Notes: generated from the sequence alone by a model not told the origin. A DNA stretch of 64,000 nt from Pseudomonas benzenivorans (GCF_033547155.1 NZ_CP137892.1:1922001-1986000), one strand, 5' to 3'; positions 9,180-19,967 are shown, numbered from the stretch's first letter. Numbers and translations are program-made.

Positions 9180-10626
9180 CCCGCGCCGCTTGCTGCCGCT
9201 GCCGCGCTCGCTGCTGGCGCGCATGCTGCTGCTGACCCTGCTGGTGGTGTTGCTGGCCCAGGCCCTGTCGAGCTTCATCTGGGTTTCGCAGCTGCGCGCC
9301 AGCCAGATGGAGGGGCTGCTCACCAGCGCGCGCAGCCTGGCCCAGTCGATGGCCGCCAGCGTCGGCTACTTCCGCTCCCTGCCGCTGGGCTACCGGCCGC
9401 TGGTGCTCGACCAGCTGCGCAACATGGGCGGCACGCGCTTCTTCGTCTCGCTCAACGACAAGCCTTTGAGCATGCAGGTGCTGCCGCAGACGCCCCGCAA
9501 GCGCGCGGTGCTCGATGCGGTGGATGCGACCCTGCGCGAGCGCCTGGGCAAGGACCTGGACCTGTCCGTGCAGTTCGTCAGCCCGGACGACCTGCGCATC
9601 TTCAACAGCGCCCTGGCCCTCGACCAGCTGCCGCGCTCCTGGGCCCACTATGCCCTGAGCCTGGAGCCGCTGAACCCGCCGGTGCTGGTGACGCAGATCC
9701 AGATCGCGCCGAACGAGTGGCTGTACCTGGCCTCGCTGATGCCCGAGCCCTATGTCAGCCTGGAGCAGCAGGGGCTGCCGGCCCAGCAGCTGTGGTTCAT
9801 CGTCCTCACCAGCAGCTTCCTGCTGCTGTTCATCGGCCTGCTGGTGCACTGGCAGAGCCGCCCGCTCAAGCGCCTGGCGGTGGCGGCGCGGGAGATGTCC
9901 CTGGGCAGCGAGGTGGAGCCGCTGCCCGAGGCCGGCGGCAGCGAGGTGGTGGAGGTCAGTCGCGCCTTCAACGCCATGCGCGAGCGCATCGGCCGCTACC
10001 TGCGCGAACGCAGCCAGCTGTTCAGCGCCATCTCCCACGACCTGCGCACGCCCATCACCCGCCTGCGCCTGCGTGTCGAGCTGCTCGACGACGAGGAGCT
10101 GCAGGCCAAGTTCGGCCGCGACCTGGACGAGCTGGAGATGCTGGTCAAGGGCGCGCTGCAGTGCGTCAAGGACACCGACATCCACGAGAACATCGAGCCG
10201 GTCGACCTCAACCATCTGCTCAACTGCGTGATCGAACCCTACCTGGCGCCGGCCGGCAACGGCCGGGTGACCCTGGACGGCCTGGCCCTGGCCAGCTATC
10301 CGGGCAAGCCCCTGGCGCTCAAGCGCTGCATCGGCAACCTGGTGGACAACGCCCTGAAGTACGGCGAGCGGGCCCACCTGCATATCGAGGACGACGGCAA
10401 GGCCTTCGTCCTGCACGTCGATGACGAGGGCCCCGGGGTGCCGGAGCAGCGCCTGGAGCAGGTGTTCGAACCGCACTTTCGCCTGGCCGGGCAGCAGCAG
10501 GGCTATGGCCTGGGCTTGGGCATCGCGCGCAATATCGCCCACAGCCACGGCGGCGAGCTGAGCCTGCGCAACCTGCGCGAAGGCGGCCTGCGGGTGACCC
10601 TGATGCTGCCGCGCCAGGCCGAGTGA
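9169..10626 (+). CDS. gltS: Sensor histidine kinase GltS (GtrS)
   Basis: A 485-residue membrane kinase. The start at 9169 ([12 protein letters not shown]) is chosen over an upstream in-frame start because the extra 14 residues have no membrane or family character. A first membrane segment (MLLLTLLVVLLAQALSSFIW) is followed by a periplasmic sensor part of about 190 residues, a second segment (LWFIVLTSSFLLLFIGLLV), a HAMP region, the phospho-acceptor motif FSAISHDLRTPITR with His at 290, and the ATPase boxes NLVDNALKYG and DEGPGVPE. In P. aeruginosa the homologue senses 2-ketogluconate or 6-phosphogluconate. Here it should govern the gts operon downstream. Confidence 0.92.
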   Translation: MAINPRRLLPLPRSLLARMLLLTLLVVLLAQALSSFIWVSQLRASQMEGLLTSARSLAQSMAASVGYFRSLPLGYRPLVLDQLRNMGGTRFFVSLNDKPLSMQVLPQTPRKRAVLDAVDATLRERLGKDLDLSVQFVSPDDLRIFNSALALDQLPRSWAHYALSLEPLNPPVLVTQIQIAPNEWLYLASLMPEPYVSLEQQGLPAQQLWFIVLTSSFLLLFIGLLVHWQSRPLKRLAVAAREMSLGSEVEPLPEAGGSEVVEVSRAFNAMRERIGRYLRERSQLFSAISHDLRTPITRLRLRVELLDDEELQAKFGRDLDELEMLVKGALQCVKDTDIHENIEPVDLNHLLNCVIEPYLAPAGNGRVTLDGLALASYPGKPLALKRCIGNLVDNALKYGERAHLHIEDDGKAFVLHVDDEGPGVPEQRLEQVFEPHFRLAGQQQGYGLGLGIARNIAHSHGGELSLRNLREGGLRVTLMLPRQAE

Positions 10627-10635
10627 GGACGCGCA

Positions 10636-11148
10636 TCAGCCGTCCGCCGCCTCCAGCATCGCCAGCAGCCGCCTCAGGCCGGCGTCCAGTGCCGCCAGTT
10701 CGGCGGCGTCCAGCGGCGCCATGATCCGCTGCTCGTTCTCCACATGGGCCGTCACCGCGCGGTCGATCAGCGCCTTGCCGTCGTCGGTCAGGCGCACCAG
10801 CAGGCTGCGCGCGTCCGCCGGATTGGCCTCGCGGCGCACCCAGCCGCTGGCCTCCAGGCTCTTCAGGCGGTGGGTCATGGTGCCGGAGGTGACCATCAGG
10901 GTGGCGAACAGCTCGGTCGGCGCCAGGCAGTAGGGCGCGCCGGAGCGGCGCAGGGTCGCCAGTACGTCGAATTCCCAGGCGCTCAGGCCGAAGGCGGCGA
11001 AGGTTTCGTCCAGGCGCCGGCCGAGCAGGGTGGAGCAGCGCTTGAGCCGGCCGATGCTGCCCATGGGGCCGAGTTGCAGGTCCGGGCGCTCGCGGCGCCA
11101 CTGTTCGAGGATGGCGTCTACCGCATCCGGTCGTTGATCTGTGCTCAT
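10636..11148 (-). CDS. MarR-family transcriptional regulator
   Basis: A 170-residue winged-helix regulator: the centre reads LSAWEFDVLATLRRSGAPYCLAPTELF and then TMTHRLKSLEASGWVRRE and SLLVRLTDDGKALI, the standard MarR helices and wing. It is divergent from an EamA exporter gene, and the perfect palindrome at 11164-11179 just upstream of its start is a natural self-operator. It is convergent with gltS with only 9 bp between the stops. The ligand is unknown. This gene and the next two interrupt the usual order of the glucose genes. Confidence 0.88.
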   Translation of the reverse strand: MSTDQRPDAVDAILEQWRRERPDLQLGPMGSIGRLKRCSTLLGRRLDETFAAFGLSAWEFDVLATLRRSGAPYCLAPTELFATLMVTSGTMTHRLKSLEASGWVRREANPADARSLLVRLTDDGKALIDRAVTAHVENEQRIMAPLDAAELAALDAGLRRLLAMLEAADG

Positions 11149-11163
11149 CAGGTGGACCTTTTT

Positions 11164-11179
11164 ATCTTGATATCAAGAT
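11164..11179. promoter_or_regulatory. Perfect 16-bp palindrome, probable MarR operator
   Basis: ATCTTGATATCAAGAT is fully self-complementary and lies 15 bp from the MarR start, in the 77-bp divergent region with the exporter gene. A second, degenerate copy (ATCTTGAATTGAAGGT) is at about 11204-11219, just before the exporter ribosome site. Size and position fit MarR-type sites. Confidence 0.7.
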
Positions 11180-11225
11180 TATTATGTGGGAGGCTCTGAT
11201 TTTATCTTGAATTGAAGGTAATTGC

Positions 11226-12143
11226 ATGAACAGCAAGCAAATCTCCGTGTCCTGGGTCGATGTGCTGATCACCGCCCTGGCGCCGGCCATCTGGGGCTCG
11301 ACCTATATCGTCACCACCGAACTGCTGCCGCCGGACCGGCCCTTCACGGCCGCGCTGCTGCGCTGCCTGCCTGCCGGCCTGTTGCTGGTGCTGTACAGCC
11401 GGCACCTGCCCGGCCGCGCGACCTGGCCGCGCCTGGCCGTGCTCGCGGCACTGAACATCGGCTTCTTCCAGGCCTTGCTGTTCGTCGCCGCCTACCGCTT
11501 GCCCGGCGGCCTGGCGGCCGTGGTCGGTGCCTTGCAGCCGCTGCTGGTGATGGGCCTGGTGTGGGGGCTGGACAGCCGCCGGCCGGCCAACCTGGCCCTG
11601 GGCGCCGGTGCGCTGGGGGTGGCCGGCATGGCCGCGCTGCTGCTGGCGCCGGGGGCCGTGTGGGACCCCCTGGGCATTGCCGCGGCCTTCGTCGGCACCG
11701 CCTGCATGGCGGCCGGCACCTACCTGGCGCGGCGCTGGCGCCCGCAGGTGCCGCTGCTGGCTTTCACCGGCTGGCAGTTGCTGCTCGGCGGGCTGCTGTT
11801 GGCGCCGGTGGCCTGGCGTCTCGATCCGCCGTTGCCGCCCCTGAGCGCCACCCAGCTCGCGGCCTATGCCTACCTGTCGCTGTTCGGCGCGCTGCTGGCC
11901 TATGCCCTGTGGTTCCGCGGCATCGCCCGGCTGACGCCGGTCGCGGTGTCCTCGCTGGGCCTTCTCAGCCCCTTGACCGCGGTGGTCCTCGGCTGGGCGC
12001 TGCTCGGCCAGAGCCTGACCGGCCTGTCGCTGTTGGGCCTGGTGGCGGTGCTCGGCAGCATCCTGGCGGTGCAGTGGGCTTCAGCGACGCCGGCTCCGGC
12101 TCCAGTGCCGCCCGCGGCGCCCGCCGCACAACTGCAGCGCTGA
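11226..12143 (+). CDS. EamA/DMT-family transporter, probable exporter
   Basis: A 305-residue protein with ten predicted membrane segments in two EamA repeats; ALAPAIWGSTYIVTTELLP is the typical first-segment signature of the RhaT/EamA group, and PVAVSSLGLLSPLTAVVLGW is the equivalent motif in the second half. GAAGG about 8 nt before the ATG serves as ribosome site. Members export amino acids, small metabolites or drugs. Control by the divergent MarR protein is likely. The substrate is unknown. Confidence 0.88.
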   Translation: MNSKQISVSWVDVLITALAPAIWGSTYIVTTELLPPDRPFTAALLRCLPAGLLLVLYSRHLPGRATWPRLAVLAALNIGFFQALLFVAAYRLPGGLAAVVGALQPLLVMGLVWGLDSRRPANLALGAGALGVAGMAALLLAPGAVWDPLGIAAAFVGTACMAAGTYLARRWRPQVPLLAFTGWQLLLGGLLLAPVAWRLDPPLPPLSATQLAAYAYLSLFGALLAYALWFRGIARLTPVAVSSLGLLSPLTAVVLGWALLGQSLTGLSLLGLVAVLGSILAVQWASATPAPAPVPPAAPAAQLQR

Positions 12144-12208
12144 TCGGCAACCTGGCCGAGCGCAGCACGCGCTGCGGTCTTCATCATTCATCGTCAGAGG
12201 AGAATCCC

Positions 12209-12826
12209 ATGTCCGACTTCATCAAGCAGCTCATCGAGTCCCGCGTCTCTACCGGTCGCTACGACACCAGTCGCGACCTGTCGGACGAACAGGTCAGCGA
12301 GCTGGTGCGCCTGGCCGCCCGCGCGCCATCGGCCTACAACCTGCAGAACTGGAAGTTCATCGCCGTGCGCAGCGCCGCGGCCAAGGCGCGCCTGCACGGG
12401 GCGGCCTACGGCCAGCAGCAGGTGCTCGATGCTCCGGTCACCTACATCGTCTGCGGCACCCTGGAGGCCCATGAGGGGCTCGCGCGGGCGCTGCAGCCCT
12501 CGGTCGCGGCCGGCATCCTGGATCAGGCGCTGGTCGAGGGCTGGGTCGCCGCGGCCACCGGCTCGCACCGGGGCAACCCGCAGCTGCAGCGTGACGAGGC
12601 GTTGCGTTCGGCCTCCCTGGCGGCCATGACCCTGATGCTGGCCGCCGCGGGCATGGGCCTGGCAACCGGGCCCATGAGCGGCTTCGATGCCGCGGCGGTG
12701 GCGCGCGAGTTCGACCTGGCGGCCAATGAGGTTCCGGTGATCCTGGTCACCGCCGGCTACCCGGCCCGGGGCAACTGGCCGCAGAAGCCGCGCAAGCCGT
12801 TGCCCGAGGTCATGGCGTTCGCCTGA
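12209..12826 (+). CDS. Nitroreductase-family FMN oxidoreductase
   Basis: A 205-residue protein with the nitroreductase pattern: RVSTGRYD near the start (FMN phosphate contacts), RAPSAYNLQNWKFIAV, and ATGPMSGFD near the C-terminus. These homodimeric enzymes reduce nitro compounds or quinones with NAD(P)H. GAGGAGAA lies just upstream of the ATG at 12209. It follows the exporter gene by 65 bp and may share its MarR control; an exporter plus reductase under MarR suggests a response to a quinone-like or electrophilic compound, which is inference. Confidence 0.87.
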   Translation: MSDFIKQLIESRVSTGRYDTSRDLSDEQVSELVRLAARAPSAYNLQNWKFIAVRSAAAKARLHGAAYGQQQVLDAPVTYIVCGTLEAHEGLARALQPSVAAGILDQALVEGWVAAATGSHRGNPQLQRDEALRSASLAAMTLMLAAAGMGLATGPMSGFDAAAVAREFDLAANEVPVILVTAGYPARGNWPQKPRKPLPEVMAFA

Positions 12827-12875
12827 GCCCGCCGATGCGCCCAAACAGGCGCGCCCCGCCCGCGGCGCTCCGCTT

Positions 12876-12908
12876 GGCCCGGAACGATCCGAACAGGTCG
12901 TCCGGGCC
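12876..12908 (+). terminator. Strong hairpin after the nitroreductase gene
   Basis: GGCCCGGA (12876-12883) pairs perfectly with TCCGGGCC (12901-12908), and the inner CGA/TCG adds three pairs past a bulge. The run after it is only weakly T-rich (TTCCTG), so this may be an imperfect terminator separating the block from the gts operon. Confidence 0.42.
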
Positions 12909-13104
12909 TTCCTGCCTGTGCAGCCAGGCACTCGAATGGCCGGGGTGCTGCGGGGGCGCGCCTTTGTAACCAGCCTGTGACCTTTGCGCATCCCTTCGTT
13001 ACCCTCCACGCCGGAGACCCTGGATAGAATCCACTGCAGCGCAAGCACCAGACTTGCCCGTGGATCACATCAATCCCGTGGATAACAACAAGAAGGTACC
13101 GTTC

Positions 13105-14358
13105 ATGAATGCGTTCTCCCGCCTGACAACTGCCGTTTCCCTCGCCTACCTGCTGCCGCTGGTCGCCCATGCCGGCGAAGTCGAAGTGCTGCACTGGTGG
13201 ACCTCCGGTGGCGAGAAGCGCGCCGCCGACACCCTGCAGCAGTTGGTCGAAGAAAAGGGCCACAGCTGGAAGGACTTCGCCGTCGCCGGCGGCGGTGGCG
13301 AGGCGGCCATGACGGTACTCAAGACCCGCGCCGTTTCCGGCAAGCCGCCGGCCGCCGCCCAGATCAAGGGCCCGGACATCCAGGAGTGGGGCGAGCTGGG
13401 CCTGCTCACCGATCTCAATGGCGTCGCCGAGCAGCAGGGCTGGGACGAGCTGCTGCCCGAGCAGGTGGCCCGGGTGATGAAGTACGAGGGCGACTACGTC
13501 GCCGTGCCGGTCAACGTGCACCGGGTCAACTGGCTGTGGATCAACCCGCAGGTCTTCGCCGAGGCCGGCGCCACCGCGCCGACCACCCTCGACGAATTCT
13601 TCGCCGCCGCCGAGAAGCTCAAGGCCGCCGGCTTCATTCCCCTGGCTCACGGCGGCCAGCCCTGGCAGGACAGCACCGTGTTCGAGGACCTGGTGTTCAG
13701 CGTCCTCGGCGCGGAAGGCTTCCACAAGGCCTTCGTCGAGCAGGACGAGGCGACCCTCACCGGGCCGAAGATGGTCGAGGCCTTCGCCGCCCTGAAACGG
13801 CTGCGTGGCTACATCGACGCCAACGCCGCCGGTCGCGACTGGAACGCCGCCACCGGCCTGGTGATCAATGGCAAGGCCGGCATGCAGGTGATGGGCGACT
13901 GGGCCAAGAGCGAATGGAGCGCCGCCGGCAAGGTGGCGGGCAAGGATTACCAGTGCCTGCCGTTCCCCGGCACCCAGGGCAGCTTCGCCTACAACATCGA
14001 TTCGCTGGCCATGTTCAGGCTGAGCGACGAAGACAACCGCAAGGCCCAGGCGGACCTGGCCGAGACCGTCATGTCGCCGCAGTTCCAGGCGTTCTTCAAC
14101 CTCAACAAGGGCTCGATCCCGGTGCGCCTGGACCAGGACATGAGCGCCTTCGACGCCTGCGCCCAGTCCTCCATGGCCGACTTCAAGGAGGCGGCCGGCA
14201 ACGGCGGCCTGCAGCCGAGCCTGGCCCACGGCATGGCCGCTTCCAGCTACGTGCAGGGCGCGGTGTTCGATGTGGTGACCAACTTCTTCAACGACCCGCA
14301 AGGCGACCCGCAGCGCGCCGCGCAGCAACTGGCCGCCGCGATCAAGGCCGTGCAGTAG
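13105..14358 (+). CDS. gtsA: Glucose ABC transporter, periplasmic binding protein
   Basis: A 417-residue extracytoplasmic solute-binding protein of family 1. The ATG at 13105 gives a short signal peptide ([23 protein letters not shown]) with AAGAAGG about 9 nt upstream; a longer in-frame start lacks a signal. The mature part [20 protein letters not shown] and the stretches [14 protein letters not shown] and [13 protein letters not shown] match the Pseudomonas glucose or mannose-glucose binding proteins. It captures glucose in the periplasm for GtsBC. It heads the operon gtsABCD-porin and lies just past the gltRS pair that should regulate it. Confidence 0.93.
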   Translation: MNAFSRLTTAVSLAYLLPLVAHAGEVEVLHWWTSGGEKRAADTLQQLVEEKGHSWKDFAVAGGGGEAAMTVLKTRAVSGKPPAAAQIKGPDIQEWGELGLLTDLNGVAEQQGWDELLPEQVARVMKYEGDYVAVPVNVHRVNWLWINPQVFAEAGATAPTTLDEFFAAAEKLKAAGFIPLAHGGQPWQDSTVFEDLVFSVLGAEGFHKAFVEQDEATLTGPKMVEAFAALKRLRGYIDANAAGRDWNAATGLVINGKAGMQVMGDWAKSEWSAAGKVAGKDYQCLPFPGTQGSFAYNIDSLAMFRLSDEDNRKAQADLAETVMSPQFQAFFNLNKGSIPVRLDQDMSAFDACAQSSMADFKEAAGNGGLQPSLAHGMAASSYVQGAVFDVVTNFFNDPQGDPQRAAQQLAAAIKAVQ

Positions 14359-14414
14359 GCCAATCCTGGTCGCCGGCCAGCCCGGCGGCTCTCTCCAGGT
14401 GACTCGAGTATCCC

Positions 14415-14434
14415 GGTGCGGTGCAAACCGCGCC
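14415..14434 (+). promoter_or_regulatory. Intercistronic hairpin with GCAA tetraloop between gtsA and gtsB
   Basis: GCGGT and ACCGC close a GCAA loop (14418-14431), and a GU plus two GC pairs extend the stem to eight. It lies in the 127-bp gap and has no T-tract. A role in stabilising the gtsA message relative to the permease genes is the likely reading. Confidence 0.4.
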
Positions 14435-14485
14435 GTGGATAGTTGCGCCCTGAATCCGCTCCTCTCGACGTGATGGACCTGTGTT

Positions 14486-15394
14486 ATGAGCTCAATCGCA
14501 GTCTTTACCAAGGCATCAAGGCTGGATGCATTGCAGCGCTGGCTGCCGAAGCTGGTGCTGTCGCCGAGCATGCTGATCATCACGGTCGGCTTCTACGGCT
14601 ACATCCTGTGGACCCTGCTGCTGTCGTTCACCAACTCGCGCTTCATGCCCAGCTACAAGTGGGTCGGCCTGGAGCAGTACCAGCGCCTGCTGGACAACGA
14701 CCGCTGGTGGGTGGCGAGCAAGAACCTGATGCTTTTCGGCGGCCTGTTCATCGCCATCAGCCTGGTGCTGGGCGTGCTGCTGGCGGTGCTGCTGGATCAG
14801 CGCATCCGCCGCGAAGGGTTCATCCGCACCATCTTCCTCTACCCCATGGCGCTGTCGATGATCGTCACCGGCACCGCCTGGAAGTGGCTGCTCAATCCCG
14901 GCCTGGGCCTGGACAAGCTGCTGCGCGACTGGGGTTGGGAAGGCGTTCGGTTCGACTGGCTGGTGGACCCGCAGTACGTGGTGTACTGCCTGGTGATGGC
15001 GGCGGTGTGGCAGGCCTCGGGCTTCGTCATGGCGCTGTTCCTCGCCGGCCTGCGCGGCGTCGACCAGTCGATCATCCGCGCCGCCCAGGTCGACGGCGCC
15101 AGCCTGCCGGCCATCTACCTGCGCATCGTCCTGCCGAGCCTCGGTCCGGTGTTCTTCAGCGCCCTGATGATCCTCGCCCACATCGCGATCAAGAGCTTCG
15201 ACCTGGTCGCCTCGATGACCGCGGGCGGTCCCGGCTACTCCTCCGACCTGCCGGCGATGTTCATGTACGCCCACACCTTCACCCGCGGCCAGATGGGCCT
15301 CGGCGCCGCCAGCGCGATCCTGATGCTCGGCGCGGTGCTGGCGATCCTGGTGCCGTACCTGTACTCCGAACTGAGGAACAAGCGCCATGATTAA
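14486..15394 (+). CDS. gtsB: Glucose ABC transporter, permease 1
   Basis: A 302-residue MalF-type inner membrane permease with six predicted segments. The EAA loop is seen as RAAQVDGASLPAIYLRIVLPSLGP near residues 195-217. It pairs with GtsC to form the sugar channel. The stop overlaps the gtsC start by 8 bp. Confidence 0.93.
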   Translation: MSSIAVFTKASRLDALQRWLPKLVLSPSMLIITVGFYGYILWTLLLSFTNSRFMPSYKWVGLEQYQRLLDNDRWWVASKNLMLFGGLFIAISLVLGVLLAVLLDQRIRREGFIRTIFLYPMALSMIVTGTAWKWLLNPGLGLDKLLRDWGWEGVRFDWLVDPQYVVYCLVMAAVWQASGFVMALFLAGLRGVDQSIIRAAQVDGASLPAIYLRIVLPSLGPVFFSALMILAHIAIKSFDLVASMTAGGPGYSSDLPAMFMYAHTFTRGQMGLGAASAILMLGAVLAILVPYLYSELRNKRHD

Positions 15395-16220
15395 GCGTGC
15401 CTTGACTCCGGGCCGTGTGGCCATCTACGCGACCCTGCTGGTGGCCTGCGCGGTCTACCTGATTCCGCTGCTGATCATGTTGCTCACCAGCTTCAAGACC
15501 CCGGACGACATCCGCACCGGCAACCTGCTGTCCTGGCCCGAGCTGTTCACCACGATCGGCTGGATCAAGGCCTGGGACAGCGTCGGCGGCTTCTTCTGGA
15601 ACTCGGTGAAGATCACCGTGCCGGCGGTGCTGATCTCGACTCTGCTCGGCGCCCTCAATGGCTATGTGCTGGCCATGTGGCGCTTCCGCGGTTCGCAGCT
15701 GTTCTTCGGCCTGCTGCTGTTCGGCTGCTTCCTGCCGTTCCAGGTGGTGCTGCTGCCGGCGTCCTTCACCCTCGGCCAGCTCGGCCTGGCCAACACCACC
15801 AGCGGCCTGGTGCTGATCCACGTGGTCTACGGCCTGGCCTTCACCACGCTGTTCTTCCGCAACTTCTACGTCAGCCTCCCCGATGCCCTGGTGCGGGCGG
15901 CGCGTCTGGACGGCGCGGGCTTCTTCACCATCTTCGGGCGGATCCTGCTGCCGATGTCGGTGCCGATCATCATGGTCTGCCTGATCTGGCAGTTCACCCA
16001 GATCTGGAACGACTTCCTCTTCGGTGTGGTGTTCGCCAGTGGCGACACCCAGCCCATCACCGTGGCCTTGAACAACCTGGTCAACACCAGCACCGGGGTC
16101 AAGGAATACAACGTCGACATGGCCGCGGCGATGATCGCCGGGCTGCCCACCCTGGTGGTCTATGTGCTGGCCGGTAAGTACTTCCTGCGCGGGCTGACTG
16201 CCGGCGCCGTCAAAGGTTGA
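15387..16220 (+). CDS. gtsC: Glucose ABC transporter, permease 2
   Basis: A 277-residue MalG-type permease. The EAA loop reads [24 protein letters not shown], and the C-terminus LRGLTAGAVKG is the usual end of carbohydrate permeases of this type. It overlaps gtsB by 8 bp, so the two subunits are made in step. The ATPase gene follows after 10 bp. Confidence 0.93.
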   Translation: MIKRALTPGRVAIYATLLVACAVYLIPLLIMLLTSFKTPDDIRTGNLLSWPELFTTIGWIKAWDSVGGFFWNSVKITVPAVLISTLLGALNGYVLAMWRFRGSQLFFGLLLFGCFLPFQVVLLPASFTLGQLGLANTTSGLVLIHVVYGLAFTTLFFRNFYVSLPDALVRAARLDGAGFFTIFGRILLPMSVPIIMVCLIWQFTQIWNDFLFGVVFASGDTQPITVALNNLVNTSTGVKEYNVDMAAAMIAGLPTLVVYVLAGKYFLRGLTAGAVKG

Positions 16221-16230
16221 GGACACAACA

Positions 16231-17397
16231 ATGGCAACCCTCGAACTACGCAACGTCAACAAGTCCTACGGCAGCGGCCTGGCGGACACCCTGAAGAACA
16301 TCGAGCTGTCCATCGACTCGGGCGAGTTCCTGATCCTGGTGGGGCCGTCCGGCTGCGGCAAGTCGACCCTGATGAACTGCATCGCCGGCCTGGAGGGCGT
16401 CAGCGGCGGGGCGATCCTGGTGGACGGCGACGACATCAGCGGCAAGAGCCCCAAGGATCGCGACATCGCCATGGTGTTCCAGTCCTACGCCCTGTACCCG
16501 ACCATGAGCGTGCGCGACAACATCGCCTTCGGCCTGAAGATCCGCAAGCTGGCGCAGGCACAGATCGACGAGGAGGTGGCGCGGGTGGCCAAGCTGCTGC
16601 AGATCGAGCACCTGTTGAGCCGCAAGCCCGGCCAGCTGTCCGGTGGCCAGCAGCAGCGCGTGGCCATGGGTCGGGCGCTGGCGCGGCGGCCGAAGATCTA
16701 CCTGTTCGACGAGCCGCTGTCCAACCTGGACGCCAAGCTGCGGGTGGAGATGCGCACCGAGATCAAGCTGATGCACCAGCGCCTGAAGACCACCACGGTC
16801 TACGTCACCCACGACCAGATCGAGGCCATGACCCTGGGCGACAAGGTGGCGGTGATGAAGGACGGCATCATCCAGCAGTTCGGCACCCCGCAGCAGATCT
16901 ACAACGACCCGGCGAACCTGTTCGTGGCGAGCTTTATCGGTTCGCCGCCGATGAACTTCATCCCGCTGCGGGTGCAGGTGCGCGACGGCCAGCGCTACGG
17001 CCTGCTGGAGTCCGCGGCCGGCGCTCCGGGTCAGGCGCGGTGCGAGCTGGCGCTGGGGGCGGCCGAGGGGCTGGAAGGGCGCGAGCTGATCCTCGGTATT
17101 CGCCCCGAACAGCTGCTGCTGGCCCAGGCCGGCGCTGTGCTGCCTGCGATCGTCGCCGAGGTCGAGGTCGTCGAGCCCACCGGCCCGGATACCCTGGCCT
17201 TTGTCGAGATCAACCAGACCAAGGTCTGCTGCCGCCTGGCGCCGGACGCGGCGCCGCGGGTGGGGCAGGGCCTGGAGTTGCAGTTCGACCCGGGCAGGGC
17301 GCTGCTGTTCGACGCGCGCACGGGCGAGCGCCTGCCGCTCGGCGTGCCGGTTGTCAGCGCGGCGCCGCGCAAGGTCGCGCAGCTGAAGGGCCGCTGA
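16231..17397 (+). CDS. gtsD: Glucose ABC transporter, ATPase subunit
   Basis: A 388-residue MalK-like ATPase. Walker A is GPSGCGKST near residue 37, the signature [15 protein letters not shown] near 135, Walker [11 protein letters not shown] and the switch His in [10 protein letters not shown] follow. The C-terminal regulatory OB domain holds LGIRPEQL. It powers GtsBC; such ATPases can serve more than one importer, but the sucrose and maltose operons here each carry their own. A LamB-type porin gene follows after 142 bp. Confidence 0.93.
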   Translation: MATLELRNVNKSYGSGLADTLKNIELSIDSGEFLILVGPSGCGKSTLMNCIAGLEGVSGGAILVDGDDISGKSPKDRDIAMVFQSYALYPTMSVRDNIAFGLKIRKLAQAQIDEEVARVAKLLQIEHLLSRKPGQLSGGQQQRVAMGRALARRPKIYLFDEPLSNLDAKLRVEMRTEIKLMHQRLKTTTVYVTHDQIEAMTLGDKVAVMKDGIIQQFGTPQQIYNDPANLFVASFIGSPPMNFIPLRVQVRDGQRYGLLESAAGAPGQARCELALGAAEGLEGRELILGIRPEQLLLAQAGAVLPAIVAEVEVVEPTGPDTLAFVEINQTKVCCRLAPDAAPRVGQGLELQFDPGRALLFDARTGERLPLGVPVVSAAPRKVAQLKGR

Positions 17398-17539
17398 CGG
17401 CCGGCAGACCGTCCGCGCGCCGCCACGCGCGCAAGTCCATGCAATGAGCCGCAACAGGCTCGTCCGGCGCCGGCCCTGTCTGCGCGCCGCGACGGGCCGC
17501 ACCCATGATCTGACCATAACAACAAGAAGGAGTAGGTGA

Positions 17540-18769
<1,230 letters not shown>

Positions 18770-18859
18770 TCGGCGGTAGCGGCGCGATGAAGGCGGCGCT
18801 CGAAGGACGCCTGTCGGCGGTCGGGGCCTGGCCGGCGTCATACGGAGGAGGACGGGACG

Positions 18860-18994
18860 GTGGTGGCGGAGAACCGCGGCTGCGCCGATCACAACGCCCT
18901 GGGGATCCTCATCGAGGAGAACATGCTGGCCCAGCCCGATGGCCTGAACAGCCACCCCGCGCCGACCTCCGACGCTAAACGGACGAGCGGGTGA
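18860..18994 (+). CDS. Possible 44-residue protein or gene remnant of unknown function
   Basis: A GTG at 18860 with GGAGGAGG 8 nt upstream opens 44 codons ending 20 bp inside the convergent LacI gene. It begins VVAENRGCADHNALGILIEE. Nearly all third positions are G or C, as in real genes here. No family is recognised. It could be a small protein or the tail of a gene lost when the sucrose block joined this site. Confidence 0.35.
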   Translation: MVAENRGCADHNALGILIEENMLAQPDGLNSHPAPTSDAKRTSG

Positions 18995-19967
18995 CCAGCG
19001 GGCAGTCCACCAGCTGGGTGCCGCGCCGCTCGCGTCCCTCGATCAGGTGCTGGGCGGCCTGCTGGCCGATCTCGTAGTAGGGCAGCTGCACCGTGGTCAG
19101 CGGCGGCAGGAAGAGTTCGGCGATGCCGATCATGTTGTCATAGCCGAGCACGGCGACGTCGCCGGGGATCTTCAGGCCGCGCGCCAGCAGCAACTGGTAG
19201 GCGCAGAAGGCGATGCGGTCGTTGCCGCAGATCAGGATGTCGAATTCGGGCCGTCCCTGGACTATGTGCCGGTCGAGGATCGCCTGGGTTTCGCCGTAGC
19301 TGTCGTGGGCCGACAGGTCGTACTGCAGCACGACCTGCGCGGGCAGGCCGGCTGCCTCGAAGGCGCGTCGCAGGCCCTGCTGGCGCAGCCCCCAGGCCAG
19401 GCTCTGGCTCGGCAGGTTGATGCACAGCGGGCGCCGGTAGCCCTGGCTCAGGGCCTGCTGCACGGCGCGGTACTGGCCTTGCTCGTCATCCGGCACATAG
19501 CTGGGCAGGTCGCTGTCCTCGACCAGGCAGTTGGCCAGCACCAACGGCTTGCTCAGCAGGCGCTCGGGAATGCTCACCCGGCGCAGGCCCATGGCGGTGA
19601 AGATCAGGCCGTCGGGACGGTGGGCGAGCATCAGGTCGATGCTCTGCTCGCTGGGCGGGTCGCTCAGCAGGTTGAGGACGAACACGTTCCAGCCTGCCTG
19701 CTGGGCGGTGCGTTCGATGGACAGCAGCAGTTCGACCGCGAACGGCGTGGTCGCGGTGTCCAGGGCGAATACGCCGATGGTCCGCGCGGCCAGGTTGTCG
19801 CCACGGATCTTGCGCGCCGACATGCTCGGCACGAACTGCAGCTCGTCGATGGCGCGGCGTACCCGCTGATAGGTCTCGGGGCTGAGTTTCTCCGGCTGGT
19901 TGAGCGCCCGCGACACGGTCATCAGGGATACGCCCGCCAGCCGGGCTACGTCTTTCACTGTGGTCAT
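18975..19967 (-). CDS. LacI-family regulator of the sucrose genes
   Basis: A 330-residue repressor. The HTH is TTVKDVARLAGVSLMTVSRALNQ at the very start, followed by a hinge helix (SMSARKIRGDNL) and a periplasmic-binding-like sensor domain with NDRIAFCAYQLL and VLGYDNM. It lies next to the GH32 gene on the same strand with 76 bp between. The best operator candidate is at 25851-25862, between the importer and porin genes. The inducer could be sucrose, fructose or a phosphate of these; the sequence does not say which. Confidence 0.88.
   Translation of the reverse strand: MTTVKDVARLAGVSLMTVSRALNQPEKLSPETYQRVRRAIDELQFVPSMSARKIRGDNLAARTIGVFALDTATTPFAVELLLSIERTAQQAGWNVFVLNLLSDPPSEQSIDLMLAHRPDGLIFTAMGLRRVSIPERLLSKPLVLANCLVEDSDLPSYVPDDEQGQYRAVQQALSQGYRRPLCINLPSQSLAWGLRQQGLRRAFEAAGLPAQVVLQYDLSAHDSYGETQAILDRHIVQGRPEFDILICGNDRIAFCAYQLLLARGLKIPGDVAVLGYDNMIGIAELFLPPLTTVQLPYYEIGQQAAQHLIEGRERRGTQLVDCPLVTRSSV

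Noticed and set aside
12757..14583. 608-codon minus-strand frame over gtsA
   Set aside because: It is a shadow of the binding protein gene, with low-complexity composition and no motif.
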